A stretch of DNA of 64,000 bases from Paracoccus bogoriensis. GTDB lineage: Bacteria; Pseudomonadota; Alphaproteobacteria; Rhodobacterales; Rhodobacteraceae. Below, in pieces: positions 33,531 to 42,428 of this stretch. Numbering within the stretch: the stretch's first letter is position 1; each line of letters opens with the position of its first letter. The notes below the pieces were generated by a model. That model saw nothing but the letters and a program-made list of their open reading frames with translations, did not search any database and was not told where the DNA came from. The translations under genes and the position numbers were made by a program. The stretch is from positions 62,001-126,000 of the forward strand of contig NZ_JAHYSR010000002.1 in NCBI RefSeq assembly GCF_019431455.1. The letters are read 5' to 3'.

Positions 33531-34915
33531 TCCTCGAAGCCAAAGGCGATATAGTCGCGCAGATAGGCCCGTCTGGCGGCCTGAAACAGGGGCTTCTGGC
33601 GCAGGAAATCGGGCATCGGTTCCGGCCTGAGATGCTGCAACCTGGGATTGCGGATGCCGGCCATGTCGATCAGTGCGGGCAGGTCGTCGGTCAGCCGTTC
33701 CTCGCGCAGGATCATGTCGGGCGAGACAAAGCGCGCGAAGCCCGCAACCACCTCGGACTGGCTGGCCCAATAGGGGCTGGTCGGCAGCGTCGTCTGGGCG
33801 TTCAGGTTGCGGCGCAGGAAGTCCAGGAATGCCTCGAACAATTCCAGCCTTCTGTCCTGCGACAGGCCCGGCAGGTCGCCATCGGCGGGCAGGGCGACGC
33901 GCTGGACATCGCGCATCGCCTGCCGGATCTCGGGCGGGGCTTCGGTCATCAGGTGGTCAAAGGCCGACCATGCGCGAAACAGCGGGTGGCGCAGGACGGT
34001 GAAGCTGCGATGGCCGGGATGCTTGCGCTTCCATTGGCGCAAGGTCGTCTGGGTAAAGCCCGACTGCAAGTCGTCCAGGCGGGCCAGCCAGTCGGCCACG
34101 CCCTGCGGGCCGCCCTTGATCGGCATGTGCAGCAAGCCGCGTCCCGATTCCACCGCGATGAAGCCGGGCACCGAAGGGCCGCGGCGCGGCTCGAAATTCG
34201 GCACGCGGCGCAGCATGAACGGGTCCAACGTCCTGAGGTCGTGCTGCATCTCGTCGAAATTGCGGACCTTGTCGGCCAGTTCGCGTGGGTTCTGCGGCAC
34301 CTGATCGCGCGCCGGTTCGACCCGCGCAACATCGGTGCGCCCCAACCAGTGGACAAGGCCGGTCATCACCTCGGCATCGCGCAGATCCTCGTATCCCAGC
34401 CAGAAGGCCGACTGCCCCGAGACCTGCAACCGGTGCAGGACGCGGCGCTGGAACCGCTCGATCGCGGTCAGCATCTCGCGGAATTCGGTGCCGTCATAGG
34501 TGATGGCGGCCGGGATCGGGGTTTCGGTTTCGTTCAGCTTCCACTGATTCGTTTCCCAAGCCAGCCGGGTCGAGACATAGCTGTCCAGCGGGTTACGGGT
34601 CAGCACGATCTTGGCGCAGCTCCGGTCTTCGATGATGCGGTCGAAGACGCGGGGGTCGTGGTCGTGGAAATAGCGGAAGCCGGGCAGATGGCCGGGCCGC
34701 TCCATCAGCTTGCGATAAAGGACCATCGGGTCCGCCTCGCGCTGTTCGCGGGTGATGCCCTGCAATTCGTCCTTGTCGGGCCAACCCATCATGTAGGGAT
34801 TGAACGCCTCGCCGAAGCAGGTGACGCCCTTGATGGCGTTCAGCGTCGCCTCGAGCAGGTTCGAGCCGGTGCGCATCTCGGCGAAGATCACGAAGGATCG
34901 GAAGGCTTCGGTCAT
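33527..34915 (-). CDS. Sulfotransferase with two sulfotransferase-like halves
   Basis: 462 residues, about twice a single sulfotransferase module. The first half has a NodH-like 5'-phosphosulfate loop RTGSNL (15-20) and a 3'-phosphate motif LTRNPLDSYVSTRL (Arg107, Ser112/Ser115). The second half has HMPIKGG (263-269), resembling the HIPKTGG loop of Sulfotransfer_2 proteins but without the usual Lys-Thr, and RHPLFRAWSAF (Arg309, Ser317), a good second 3'-phosphate motif. It would transfer sulfate from PAPS to a carbohydrate acceptor in the cytoplasm. It is last in the glycan operon, overlapping the GT14-type gene as ATGA. The same operon carries cysQ, which removes the PAP by-product. The acceptor is unknown; NodH annotation would be by similarity only. 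Confidence 0.8.
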   Translation of the reverse strand: MTEAFRSFVIFAEMRTGSNLLEATLNAIKGVTCFGEAFNPYMMGWPDKDELQGITREQREADPMVLYRKLMERPGHLPGFRYFHDHDPRVFDRIIEDRSCAKIVLTRNPLDSYVSTRLAWETNQWKLNETETPIPAAITYDGTEFREMLTAIERFQRRVLHRLQVSGQSAFWLGYEDLRDAEVMTGLVHWLGRTDVARVEPARDQVPQNPRELADKVRNFDEMQHDLRTLDPFMLRRVPNFEPRRGPSVPGFIAVESGRGLLHMPIKGGPQGVADWLARLDDLQSGFTQTTLRQWKRKHPGHRSFTVLRHPLFRAWSAFDHLMTEAPPEIRQAMRDVQRVALPADGDLPGLSQDRRLELFEAFLDFLRRNLNAQTTLPTSPYWASQSEVVAGFARFVSPDMILREERLTDDLPALIDMAGIRNPRLQHLRPEPMPDFLRQKPLFQAARRAYLRDYIAFGFED

Positions 34916-36612
34916 TCTGCGGCCGTCCTTTTGGTCAGGCTTTGTTCGGGAAGCTCCAGCCCCTCGCCCGTCAGGCGGGGACGCAGGCCGGAATTGCGAA
35001 GCTGGCGCAGCAGGGCGGGCAGCCCCGCGGTGTTGCGCATCCGCGGCATGTCGTCGGCGGGGCGGACGGGAACCTGAAGCTGTTGCAGCGCCGAGTTCAG
35101 GATCGCCTGCGGGCGGGCCATGAAGTCGTTCAGTTCGTGGATCTGCACGCGCGCCTTGACCCAGACCGAGTTCAGCACGTCGAGCTGCTTCACTTCGGCC
35201 CGTTGCAGCTGGGCGCTGATCCGGCGGATGTCGTCAAAGGGCATGTCGCAATCCAGCAGCGGCAGCATCCACGCCCCCGTCACCACATGGAATTGCGCAT
35301 TGGGGTCGGTCGCCATGAACCAGTTCAGGTTCTGATTGTCGCGCGGGCTGAACTGAAAGACCTGCATCCGGTTTGTCACCCGGATCAACGCGGTCAGGAA
35401 GCCTTGCGGGTCGCGGTCGCGGATCTGCGGGATGGATGAGATCGCGCCCGGCCCTATTTCGGGACGGCCCGAGAATTCGACCATTTCGGCGCCAAGCAGA
35501 TGACCATGGACATCGGCCTCGATACGGGCCGCCAGCCAGGTCTCGAATTCCGGGAAGATGTCGCTGAAGCCCTGAAAGATCGCATAAGGTGCCGAAGTCT
35601 TGCCGTTTTCGCAATCCTTGCGCGGAAAGCGGCTCTGCATGTAGAGACCGGGCCGCCCCAGCAATCTGCGCCGCACGGTGCGATTGATCAGGCGCTCGAA
35701 ATGCTGGGGCTGGGGCGGGGTTTGATCGACCTGCGGCCCGGCCGGCCGCGGAAAGCGTTCCATCAACCCGGTCGAGCCCTTCCAGACCTTGCGCGCCACG
35801 AAGCAGCGCGATTCCTCCAGCAGCAGCATGTGATCGTCATAAAGCTGGTAGGGCCTGCCTTCGTGGTCGAACTTGGCCAGCGTCAGCGACTGGCTTTCGA
35901 TGCGGATCGCATGGCGCCGGGCCAGCGTCTGGAAATAGCTTTCGTCGGGAATCCAGGTCAGCCGGAAATAACGGTCGAATTCGCTGCGGCGCGGGTCGTG
36001 CAGGATGGCGCGCAGGGTTGCGGCGGTCAGACACCACCATTGCGAACCCAGATGCGGGGTGATCCCCTTCGGGATGCGCCGCCGGATCCCCAGACGCCGC
36101 TGCAGTTCCACCAGCCGGTCGAACAGCCAGCGCCGCCGCCGCCAGTCCAGCGGATAGAACAGGGTAAAGCGTTCCTCGTTCAATCCGCCCACCGTCCAGC
36201 CGACATCCAGCGCATTGACCGATTCGATGTGGTCGCATTCTGGATCTTGGGCCAGATAGGCGATCAGGTCGCGGATCGGGCGCAGCGGCAGGCAGGATCC
36301 CGAGGCCAGATAGACATGGGTCAGGTCGGGATGCGCCGCCAGCAGCGCCTCGGCGGCCTCTTGCGTGGCGTGCACCAGGCTGAAGCGGCCCCATTCGCAG
36401 GGGTGGCGGCGCGAAAAGATCACCTGGGGCAGATCGGCCAAAGCCGCGCGCATTCTGCGCATCGCCCTGGGGCTGGCCTTGGCATCGACATGGATCGCCA
36501 TGCGGGCTCCGCCCTCGACCCAGATGCGTGCCATGCGGGCGGCCATGTCCAGATCGGAATGGCACAGCATCACCACGCCAAGCCGGACCGGGGCGCTCGC
36601 GGGCGCGGTCAT
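34912..36612 (-). CDS. GT14 (core-2/I-branching) type glycosyltransferase with C-terminal extension
   Basis: 566 residues. The first about 290 resemble bacterial beta-1,6-N-acetylglucosaminyltransferase-like GT14 proteins: VVMLCHSDLDMAARMARIWV, IHVDAKA, HVYLASGSCLPLRPI and GSQWWCLTAATLRAIL. The last about 260 residues form a separate domain found fused to such enzymes in Rhodobacteraceae (possibly DUF5928), whose function is not known. No signal peptide or membrane span is seen, so action on a lipid- or nucleotide-linked acceptor at the cytoplasmic face is likely. The gene overlaps the upstream GT2 gene and the downstream sulfotransferase gene by 4 bases each (ATGA), indicating translational coupling within the operon. 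Confidence 0.8.
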   Translation of the reverse strand: MTAPASAPVRLGVVMLCHSDLDMAARMARIWVEGGARMAIHVDAKASPRAMRRMRAALADLPQVIFSRRHPCEWGRFSLVHATQEAAEALLAAHPDLTHVYLASGSCLPLRPIRDLIAYLAQDPECDHIESVNALDVGWTVGGLNEERFTLFYPLDWRRRRWLFDRLVELQRRLGIRRRIPKGITPHLGSQWWCLTAATLRAILHDPRRSEFDRYFRLTWIPDESYFQTLARRHAIRIESQSLTLAKFDHEGRPYQLYDDHMLLLEESRCFVARKVWKGSTGLMERFPRPAGPQVDQTPPQPQHFERLINRTVRRRLLGRPGLYMQSRFPRKDCENGKTSAPYAIFQGFSDIFPEFETWLAARIEADVHGHLLGAEMVEFSGRPEIGPGAISSIPQIRDRDPQGFLTALIRVTNRMQVFQFSPRDNQNLNWFMATDPNAQFHVVTGAWMLPLLDCDMPFDDIRRISAQLQRAEVKQLDVLNSVWVKARVQIHELNDFMARPQAILNSALQQLQVPVRPADDMPRMRNTAGLPALLRQLRNSGLRPRLTGEGLELPEQSLTKRTAAE

Positions 36613-37643
36613 GCCCAGTTCCCCCGCGAGATCAGGCCCAGATCCTCGAGCTGGCGCCAGCCCGTATATTCGCGCGACTCGCTGCACCACAGATCGGTGC
36701 CGCGTCCGCGCAGGCCCGCGTGATAGGCCTTGTATTCGCGGCTGTTGGCATAGTGCTGGCCGCGATCCAGTTCCTCGGCAGACTTGTCGGCGAACAGCGA
36801 CAGGAACTTGGCGTGCAGCAGGCAGCCCGAAGCCTGTTCGCCCCCATCCTCGTCATAGACCAGATTCAGGCTGCGCGGCAGCAACATGTGGGTCGAACTG
36901 ACATAGGCATAGCGCCAATACCATTTCACCAGCGGGATCTTGTTCAGCGCCGGGCTGGCCAGCGGATCATCCGTGAAGAAGGCGCGGGTGCGAGGGCCCC
37001 CCTGAATCCACAGATTGCCGTAATAGGCGTTCTTGCTGATCGTGTAATTCGCCGGGTCGAACCAGCGCGCGATGGCAAAGGGGTCCGCGCCCTCGGTATA
37101 GGGCTGCTCGTCGATCTGGCCCTTGGGATACAGATCCAGAAGCATCGCCGGAAAGGACCGCCGCCCGGAACTGTCCAGCCAGCTTGTCAGTGCGGCAAGC
37201 GGGCGGCTGTCGCAATGGGGATAGACGAAGAATTCGTCGGGATCGACCGTCAGGCACCAATGACCGTTGCCATGGCGCATCAGCAGCCAGTTCATCCAGT
37301 CCATACCAAAGCGGGATTTCTTGTAGCTGGCCTTGGTCCACCACAGCGACACGTCGGGTTGTTCGCTCAGATAGGCGCCGCTGCCGTCATTGCTGTCATT
37401 GTTGACGAACAGGAAATGGTTGATCCCGAGCTTGCGGTAATAATCGAGGAAATAGGGTAGCCGCGCCTTTTCGTTGCGCAATGTGACAAAGGCCAGGATG
37501 TCGCCCTTGCGGATGCGCCCGGTCCTGTTCACCACGGATTTGAGCACGCGCCGCCGATTGATCGCCCGGGCGACAAGATATTGTCGCTCTGATCGTCGTC
37601 TCAGACGATCCACGAAGGGTGCGGCTTGCGAACGAAACATCAT
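36609..37643 (-). CDS. GT2-family glycosyltransferase (Glyco_tranf_2_4 type), copy A
   Basis: 344 residues. A GT-A fold is indicated by ILAFVTLRNEKARLPYFLDYYRKLG, FVNNDSNDGS and the metal-binding DPDE in CLTVDPDEFFVYP. The start is uncertain: two ATGs at 37643 and 37640 lie very close to AGGAG, and a TTG at 37688 is in frame. It is a paralogue of the gene immediately upstream on the same strand: the shared segments NDGS, YLxxQPD, SRFGMDW, GHWC and MLLDLYP/MLDLYP occur in the same order. It overlaps the GT14 gene by ATGA. Substrates are unknown. Confidence 0.82.
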   Translation of the reverse strand: MMFRSQAAPFVDRLRRRSERQYLVARAINRRRVLKSVVNRTGRIRKGDILAFVTLRNEKARLPYFLDYYRKLGINHFLFVNNDSNDGSGAYLSEQPDVSLWWTKASYKKSRFGMDWMNWLLMRHGNGHWCLTVDPDEFFVYPHCDSRPLAALTSWLDSSGRRSFPAMLLDLYPKGQIDEQPYTEGADPFAIARWFDPANYTISKNAYYGNLWIQGGPRTRAFFTDDPLASPALNKIPLVKWYWRYAYVSSTHMLLPRSLNLVYDEDGGEQASGCLLHAKFLSLFADKSAEELDRGQHYANSREYKAYHAGLRGRGTDLWCSESREYTGWRQLEDLGLISRGNWA

Positions 37644-37720
37644 CTCCTGCGCGGGAGGGCGGCGGAACGGTTGAACCTCATGATCCAAGCAATGTTCGGC
37701 ACCGGCTTGATTGGCAAGAC

Positions 37721-38770
37721 CTAATCGCTGCCATCCTGACCGATCGCACCGGCCCAGTTGCCCCGGCCCATCAATCCCAGATCAACCATCTGTCGCCAGT
37801 CGCGGAATCGAACCGATTCCGGGCCGTGCAGGACCGGCCTTTCGGTCAGGCGGCCGTGATAGACGCGATAGGGCGCCGGATCGACGAAATGCTGGGCCCG
37901 GTATAGCTCCTCGGCGGATTTCTCGACGATCTCGGGCAGGAACTTGCTGTGCAGCAGCACGCCGGACAGGCGCGGATCGCCCGGCCCGTCCCAGAGCAGG
38001 TTCAGCCTTGGCGGCAGCATCGAATGGGTCGAGTTGAAATAGGCCATGCCCCGCCGCCAGCGGATCAGCGGCAGCTTGTTCAGCGTCGGCGCGCGTTCCG
38101 GACGGTCGGCAAAGAAGACCCGGTCGCGCACACCGCCCTGCACCCACAGGTTGCGGCGCGGCAGGATCCGCCTGATGCGATGCGGCCCGGCATCGAACCA
38201 GGGCAGGCGTGCGGTCAGCGGCGCGTCGTCTGGTGCATCGGTCGTGCCAAGCGGGCCGGTGGGGTAGAGGTCCAGCATCAGTGCGCCGATGCCCTCGATC
38301 CGCTCGGCATTCAGATGGCGGGTCAGGGCGCGCAGGTCGTGGCTTTCGTGGCCGGGATAGATCAGCAATTCGTCGGCATCGACGGTGACGCACCAATGCC
38401 CGTGGCCATGCCGCCACAGCAGCGCCATCAGCCAATCCATGCCGAAACGCGAGGCCCGATAGCCGCCCTCGCAATGCCAGATGGACGCGTCCGGCTGGCC
38501 CCTCAGATAGGCGACCGAGCCGTCATTGCTGCCATTGTCCACAATCAGAAAATGATCGACGCCAAGCGCGCGGTAATGGCTCAGAAAGTCGGGCAGGCGG
38601 TTGATCTCGTTCCGGATCGTCGCAAAGGCCAGGATGCTTTCCGGCCTGATCGACGCTGTGCGGTCGGCGATGGGCCGCAGATCGCGCGCCGCACGCCAGG
38701 CGCGCCACAACAGCTTGCGCCGTTTCCAGCGCAGCCGCATCGCCCACCACAGCGCCCCGGCGGCGGTCAC
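37721..38770 (-). CDS. GT2-family glycosyltransferase (Glyco_tranf_2_4 type), copy B
   Basis: 349 residues if it begins at the GTG at 38770, which overlaps the galE TGA as GTGA; the ATG at 38740 is the alternative. Core motifs are ILAFATIRNEINRLPDFLSHYRALG, IVDNGSNDGS and VDADELLIYP, the acidic metal site. The C-terminal half has NLWVQGGVRDRVFF and STHSMLPP, matched by NLWIQGGPRTRAFF and STHMLLP in copy A. It is separated from copy A by 77 bases. Its role in the operon is sugar transfer to the same glycan; donor and linkage are unknown. Confidence 0.82.
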   Translation of the reverse strand: MTAAGALWWAMRLRWKRRKLLWRAWRAARDLRPIADRTASIRPESILAFATIRNEINRLPDFLSHYRALGVDHFLIVDNGSNDGSVAYLRGQPDASIWHCEGGYRASRFGMDWLMALLWRHGHGHWCVTVDADELLIYPGHESHDLRALTRHLNAERIEGIGALMLDLYPTGPLGTTDAPDDAPLTARLPWFDAGPHRIRRILPRRNLWVQGGVRDRVFFADRPERAPTLNKLPLIRWRRGMAYFNSTHSMLPPRLNLLWDGPGDPRLSGVLLHSKFLPEIVEKSAEELYRAQHFVDPAPYRVYHGRLTERPVLHGPESVRFRDWRQMVDLGLMGRGNWAGAIGQDGSD

Positions 38771-39753
38771 GCCTTGTAATGGCCCGTCTGGTGCCAGCGC
38801 CAAGCGTCGGTGATCATCTGTTTCATCGTCGAGCGATCCGGGCTCCAGCCCAGTTCCGACCTGGCGCGCTGGCTGCCGCAGACCAGCTTGACCGCGTCGC
38901 CGCCCCGGCGGGGGCCATCGACCATCGGAACTTCGCGGTTGGTGACATGGCGCGTGGCCTCGACCACCTCGCGGACCGAGAACCCGTCGCCTGTGCCCAG
39001 ACAGAAAACCCGGCTGCCGTTGCCCGCGCGCAGCCATTCCAAGCCCTTCACATGAGCATCGACCAGGTCCATCACATGAACGTAGTCGCGGATGCAGGTG
39101 CCGTCGGGCGTGGGATAATCGGTTCCGTGGATGGTCAACGCCGCGCGCTTGCCATCAACCGCGTCCAGGATCAACGGAATCAGATGCGTCTCGGGGCGGT
39201 GGAACTCTCCGATCTCGGCCTCGGGATCGGCCCCGGCCACGTTGAAATAGCGGAAGATGACATGGCGCAGGCCATGCGCGGCCTCGAAATCGACCAGCAT
39301 GTCCTCGATCGCGCGCTTGCTGGCGCCATAGGCGTTCAGGGGTGCTTGCGGTGTGTCCTCGTCCAGAACCTCGCCATCGCGGTCGCCATAGGTCGCGCAG
39401 GTCGAGGAAAAGACGAAATCGAGGCAGCCGGCCGCCACGGCCGCCTCGATCAGGTTCAACGAGCCCGACACATTATTGCGCCAGTATTTGCCGGGATGGG
39501 CCATTGCCTCGCCGACCTGGCTCAGCGCCGCGAAATGCAGCACGGCGGCCGGTTTCCATTCGGCAAAGGCAGCATCCAGCGCGGCGCGGTCCATCAGATC
39601 GGCCTCGACCACCGGGCCGAAGCGGACGGCATCACGCCAGCCGGTCGAGAAATTGTCCAGCGTGACAGGCACATGACCCGCCGCCGCCAGAGCCTTGCAC
39701 GCGTGCGAGCCGATATAACCGGCGCCGCCGGTCACAAGAACATGGTCGCCCAT
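38767..39753 (-). CDS. galE: UDP-glucose 4-epimerase
   Basis: 328 residues of the extended short-chain dehydrogenase family. It interconverts UDP-glucose and UDP-galactose using bound NAD. Motifs are GGAGYIGS at the N-terminus (NAD binding), FSSTCATYGD (catalytic Ser/Thr), YGASK (catalytic Tyr and Lys), RYFNVAGADP and the ending GWSPDRS. The start at 39753 gives MGDHVLVTGG; it lies two bases after the galU stop, so UDP-glucose made by GalU can be passed on. Its stop overlaps the possible GTG start of the next glycosyltransferase. Confidence 0.95.
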   Translation of the reverse strand: MGDHVLVTGGAGYIGSHACKALAAAGHVPVTLDNFSTGWRDAVRFGPVVEADLMDRAALDAAFAEWKPAAVLHFAALSQVGEAMAHPGKYWRNNVSGSLNLIEAAVAAGCLDFVFSSTCATYGDRDGEVLDEDTPQAPLNAYGASKRAIEDMLVDFEAAHGLRHVIFRYFNVAGADPEAEIGEFHRPETHLIPLILDAVDGKRAALTIHGTDYPTPDGTCIRDYVHVMDLVDAHVKGLEWLRAGNGSRVFCLGTGDGFSVREVVEATRHVTNREVPMVDGPRRGGDAVKLVCGSQRARSELGWSPDRSTMKQMITDAWRWHQTGHYKA

Positions 39754-39755
39754 CG

Positions 39756-40652
39756 CTATTCTGCCGCGCGGCGCATCGCCATGACCTGATACAGGTATTC
39801 GGCGAATTCGTCCTTGAGGTCGTCGCGTTCCAGACCAAAGGCCACGGTCGCCTGCAGGAACCCGGCCTTCGAGCCGCAATCGAAGCGCTGGCCACGGAAG
39901 CGCAGGCCATAGACGTTGCGTCCGGCCTCGATCTCGTCGGCGATGGCATCGGTCAGCTGAATCTCGCCACCGGCGCCCTGCTTCAGCTTGTTGAGGTTCT
40001 TCATGATCGAGGGCGCAAGGATGTAGCGGCCGATCACGGCAAGGTTCGAGGGCGCGTCTTCTGCCTTTGGCTTCTCGACCATGCCCTTGGCGCGGACAAT
40101 GGCGCCCATATCCTCGGCCACGTCCAGAACGCCGTAGGACGATACCTTGTCGGAAGCGACCTCCATCGTGGCGACCATGCTGCCGCCGGTCTCGCCATAG
40201 GCTTCGATCATCTGCTGAAGGCAGGGCGGCTCGCCCTGGATCACATCATCGGTCAGGACGACAGCAAAGGGCTCGTCATCCGACAGAAGCCGCCGGGCGC
40301 ACCACACGGCATGGCCAAGGCCAAGCGCCTTGTGCTGGCGGATATAGGCGATCGCGCCGGAATCCATGTTGGTGCTGCGAAGAACCTCCAGCAGTTTGTC
40401 CTTGCCTGCCTTTCTGAGATTCGCCTCAAGCTCGTGGGCATGGTCGAAATAATCCTCCAGCGCGCCCTTGCCGCGCGAGGTGACGAAGATGAATTCCTTG
40501 ATGCCAGCCGCCCGCGCCTCGTCGATGGCATATTGAATCAGAGGCTTGTCAACCAGCGACAGGATCTCTTTCGGGATGCTTTTCGTTGCTGGCAGAAATC
40601 GTGTGCCGAGTCCGGCTACGGGGAAGATGGCTTTCGTAACCTTGCGGCCCAT
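39756..40652 (-). CDS. galU: UTP-glucose-1-phosphate uridylyltransferase
   Basis: 298 residues, the normal GalU length. It makes UDP-glucose from UTP and glucose 1-phosphate. Characteristic segments are KAIFPVAGLGTRFLPATKSIPKE (nucleotide binding), VDKPLIQYAIDEA, VVLTDDVI, GVLDVAE, MVEKPK and GEIQLTDAI. GAGG lies upstream of the ATG. A 178-bp gap separates it from kdsB upstream, so an additional promoter there is possible. It heads the tightly packed galU-galE-GT2-GT2-GT14-sulfotransferase block. Confidence 0.95.
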   Translation of the reverse strand: MGRKVTKAIFPVAGLGTRFLPATKSIPKEILSLVDKPLIQYAIDEARAAGIKEFIFVTSRGKGALEDYFDHAHELEANLRKAGKDKLLEVLRSTNMDSGAIAYIRQHKALGLGHAVWCARRLLSDDEPFAVVLTDDVIQGEPPCLQQMIEAYGETGGSMVATMEVASDKVSSYGVLDVAEDMGAIVRAKGMVEKPKAEDAPSNLAVIGRYILAPSIMKNLNKLKQGAGGEIQLTDAIADEIEAGRNVYGLRFRGQRFDCGSKAGFLQATVAFGLERDDLKDEFAEYLYQVMAMRRAAE

Positions 40653-40830
40653 GGAGAGATACCTCTTTCATTCTGACAATCCGGAAAATGCTGCGACAGC
40701 ATCATTCCGGCGGCAACCGAATACAGTCCGAGTTTACGCCCCAAGCGGATAGTCGCCAAGAGATTCCTTTGAAATGGCGCGAATACTTCACGGCGATGTC
40801 TCATTCTGCACCGCAGCAACACGGCTCTGT

Positions 40831-41631
40831 TCAGGACTGACCCATTTCGGCCATCATTCTTTCGATACGAGCAACATCCGAGGGGTTGTTGAGTTCCCAG
40901 AATTGTCGGCCGCGCGCTTCGACCTCGACGCAAAGGACGTGGCACCCTTGTTCGAGGAAACGCAGTTGTTCAAGTCCCTCAAGCCGTTCCAGCGCACCTT
41001 CGGGCCAGCCGCGATAGGCGGCCAGCGCCGCAGGGCGATAGGCGTAAACGCCGACATGGTGAAAGACCGGGCTGGGCTGGTCTTCCCCGAAGCTGCCCGG
41101 CGCGAAGGGGATCACCTCTTTCGAGAAATAAAGCGCCCTTCCCCCCTGCCCGAATACCGCGGTCGTCCCGCCTACCCGGCCCGCGCGGCGGTCGGCGATC
41201 AGGTCCGCCCGCATCCTGCCCGTGCAGCGCAGGACCGGGGTGGCGATCTCGGCATCCGGGGCTGCGCGAAGGCCCGCGATCAGATCCTCGACGAACCAGG
41301 CGGGGGTCAGCGGCGCATCGCCCTGAAGGTTGATGACGATCTCGGGCGCGATGCCCATGCGCTCGATCGCCTCGGCACAGCGTTCGGTGCCGTTGCGGCA
41401 ATCAGTGCTGGTCATCACCACTTCGGCGCCGAAGCCCTGGGCGTGATCGCGGATGCGGTCGTCGTCGGTCGCCACGACGACCCGGTCCACGCCGCGCACG
41501 GCCAAGGCGGCCTCGTGGCTGCGGCGGATCAGGCTGCGGGCCTCGCCGCCTGCGCCGCGCAACTCGACCAGAGGCTTGCCGGGAAAGCGGCTGGAGGCGT
41601 GACGCGCGGGAATGACGATAACGACCGACAT
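40831..41631 (-). CDS. kdsB: 3-deoxy-manno-octulosonate cytidylyltransferase (CMP-Kdo synthetase)
   Basis: 266 residues. It activates Kdo with CTP to CMP-Kdo for lipopolysaccharide or capsule. VIVIPARHASSRFPGKPLVE at the N-terminus is the CTP-binding signature; VVVATDDDRI, MTSTDCRNGTERCAEA and INLQGDAPLTP, carrying the metal-binding Asp, are all family features, as is the C-terminal LNNPSDVARIE. The start at 41631 overlaps the cysQ stop by one base (TGATG). Whether it serves the housekeeping lipid A-Kdo core or the local glycan cannot be decided from one copy. Confidence 0.92.
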   Translation of the reverse strand: MSVVIVIPARHASSRFPGKPLVELRGAGGEARSLIRRSHEAALAVRGVDRVVVATDDDRIRDHAQGFGAEVVMTSTDCRNGTERCAEAIERMGIAPEIVINLQGDAPLTPAWFVEDLIAGLRAAPDAEIATPVLRCTGRMRADLIADRRAGRVGGTTAVFGQGGRALYFSKEVIPFAPGSFGEDQPSPVFHHVGVYAYRPAALAAYRGWPEGALERLEGLEQLRFLEQGCHVLCVEVEARGRQFWELNNPSDVARIERMMAEMGQS

Positions 41632-42428
41632 CAGCCCTTCACCAACAGGACGCCCGGCGCGTAGGCGATGAAGAACGGATTCTCGAAGCCGGGCTTGCCG
41701 TAGGTCAACGCCTTGTGATCGTCGAAGCGCACGACCTTGCCGCCCGCGCCGCGCAGCACCGCGTCGCCCGCCGCCGTGTCCCATTCCATCGTGCGGCCCA
41801 GCCGGGGGTAGAGATCCGCCTCGCCCGTGGCCACAAGGCAGAACTTCAGCGAGCTGCCCGCGCTGGTCATGTCGCGCACGCCATAGCGCGCGATATATTC
41901 ATCCGTCGCCGCGTCGCGGTGCGATTTCGAGGCCACGACCATCAGCGCGCGATTGTCTGGCGTCGCGTTGACGCCGATGGGGTGTGTTTCGCCCGGTTCG
42001 GCGCCGAAGGGGCCGTTTTCCTCGACCGAACGGCCGTCGGCGGTGGTGTAGAACAGCCGACCCCTGGCCGGCGCATAGACGACGCCGCGCACAGGAACGC
42101 CGTTCTCGACATAGGCGATGTTGACGGTGAAATCGCCGCGACGCTGCACGAATTCCTTGGTCCCGTCCAGCGGGTCCACGATCAGAAAGCTGTCGAGGCT
42201 CTGGCCATGCGTCTCGGCCTGTTCCTCGGTCACCAGGGGGATGTCGGGAAAGGCCGCGCGCAGACCCTCCGAAATCAAGGCATCGGCCGCCTCGTCGGCT
42301 GCGGTCACGGGCGAATCATCCGACTTGGCGCGCGTCTCGAAATCGTCCGAGCCGTAGATTTCCATGATCCGGTCGCCGGCCAGCAGGGCCAGACGGCGCA
42401 TTTCCGAGGTCAGACGATCAAATTGCAT
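41631..42428 (-). CDS. cysQ: 3'(2'),5'-bisphosphate nucleotidase CysQ
   Basis: 265 residues of the inositol-monophosphatase-like superfamily. Metal-binding motifs are visible: TEEQAE near residue 67, VDPLDGTKEF near 85, and WDTAAGDAVLRGAGG near 208. CysQ hydrolyses 3'-phosphoadenosine 5'-phosphate to AMP, removing the product inhibitor of PAPS-using enzymes. It is the first gene of the operon that ends with a sulfotransferase, which fits PAP removal during glycan sulfation; a general role in sulfate assimilation is equally possible. Divergent from the export permease across 171 bp. Confidence 0.93.
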   Translation of the reverse strand: MQFDRLTSEMRRLALLAGDRIMEIYGSDDFETRAKSDDSPVTAADEAADALISEGLRAAFPDIPLVTEEQAETHGQSLDSFLIVDPLDGTKEFVQRRGDFTVNIAYVENGVPVRGVVYAPARGRLFYTTADGRSVEENGPFGAEPGETHPIGVNATPDNRALMVVASKSHRDAATDEYIARYGVRDMTSAGSSLKFCLVATGEADLYPRLGRTMEWDTAAGDAVLRGAGGKVVRFDDHKALTYGKPGFENPFFIAYAPGVLLVKG

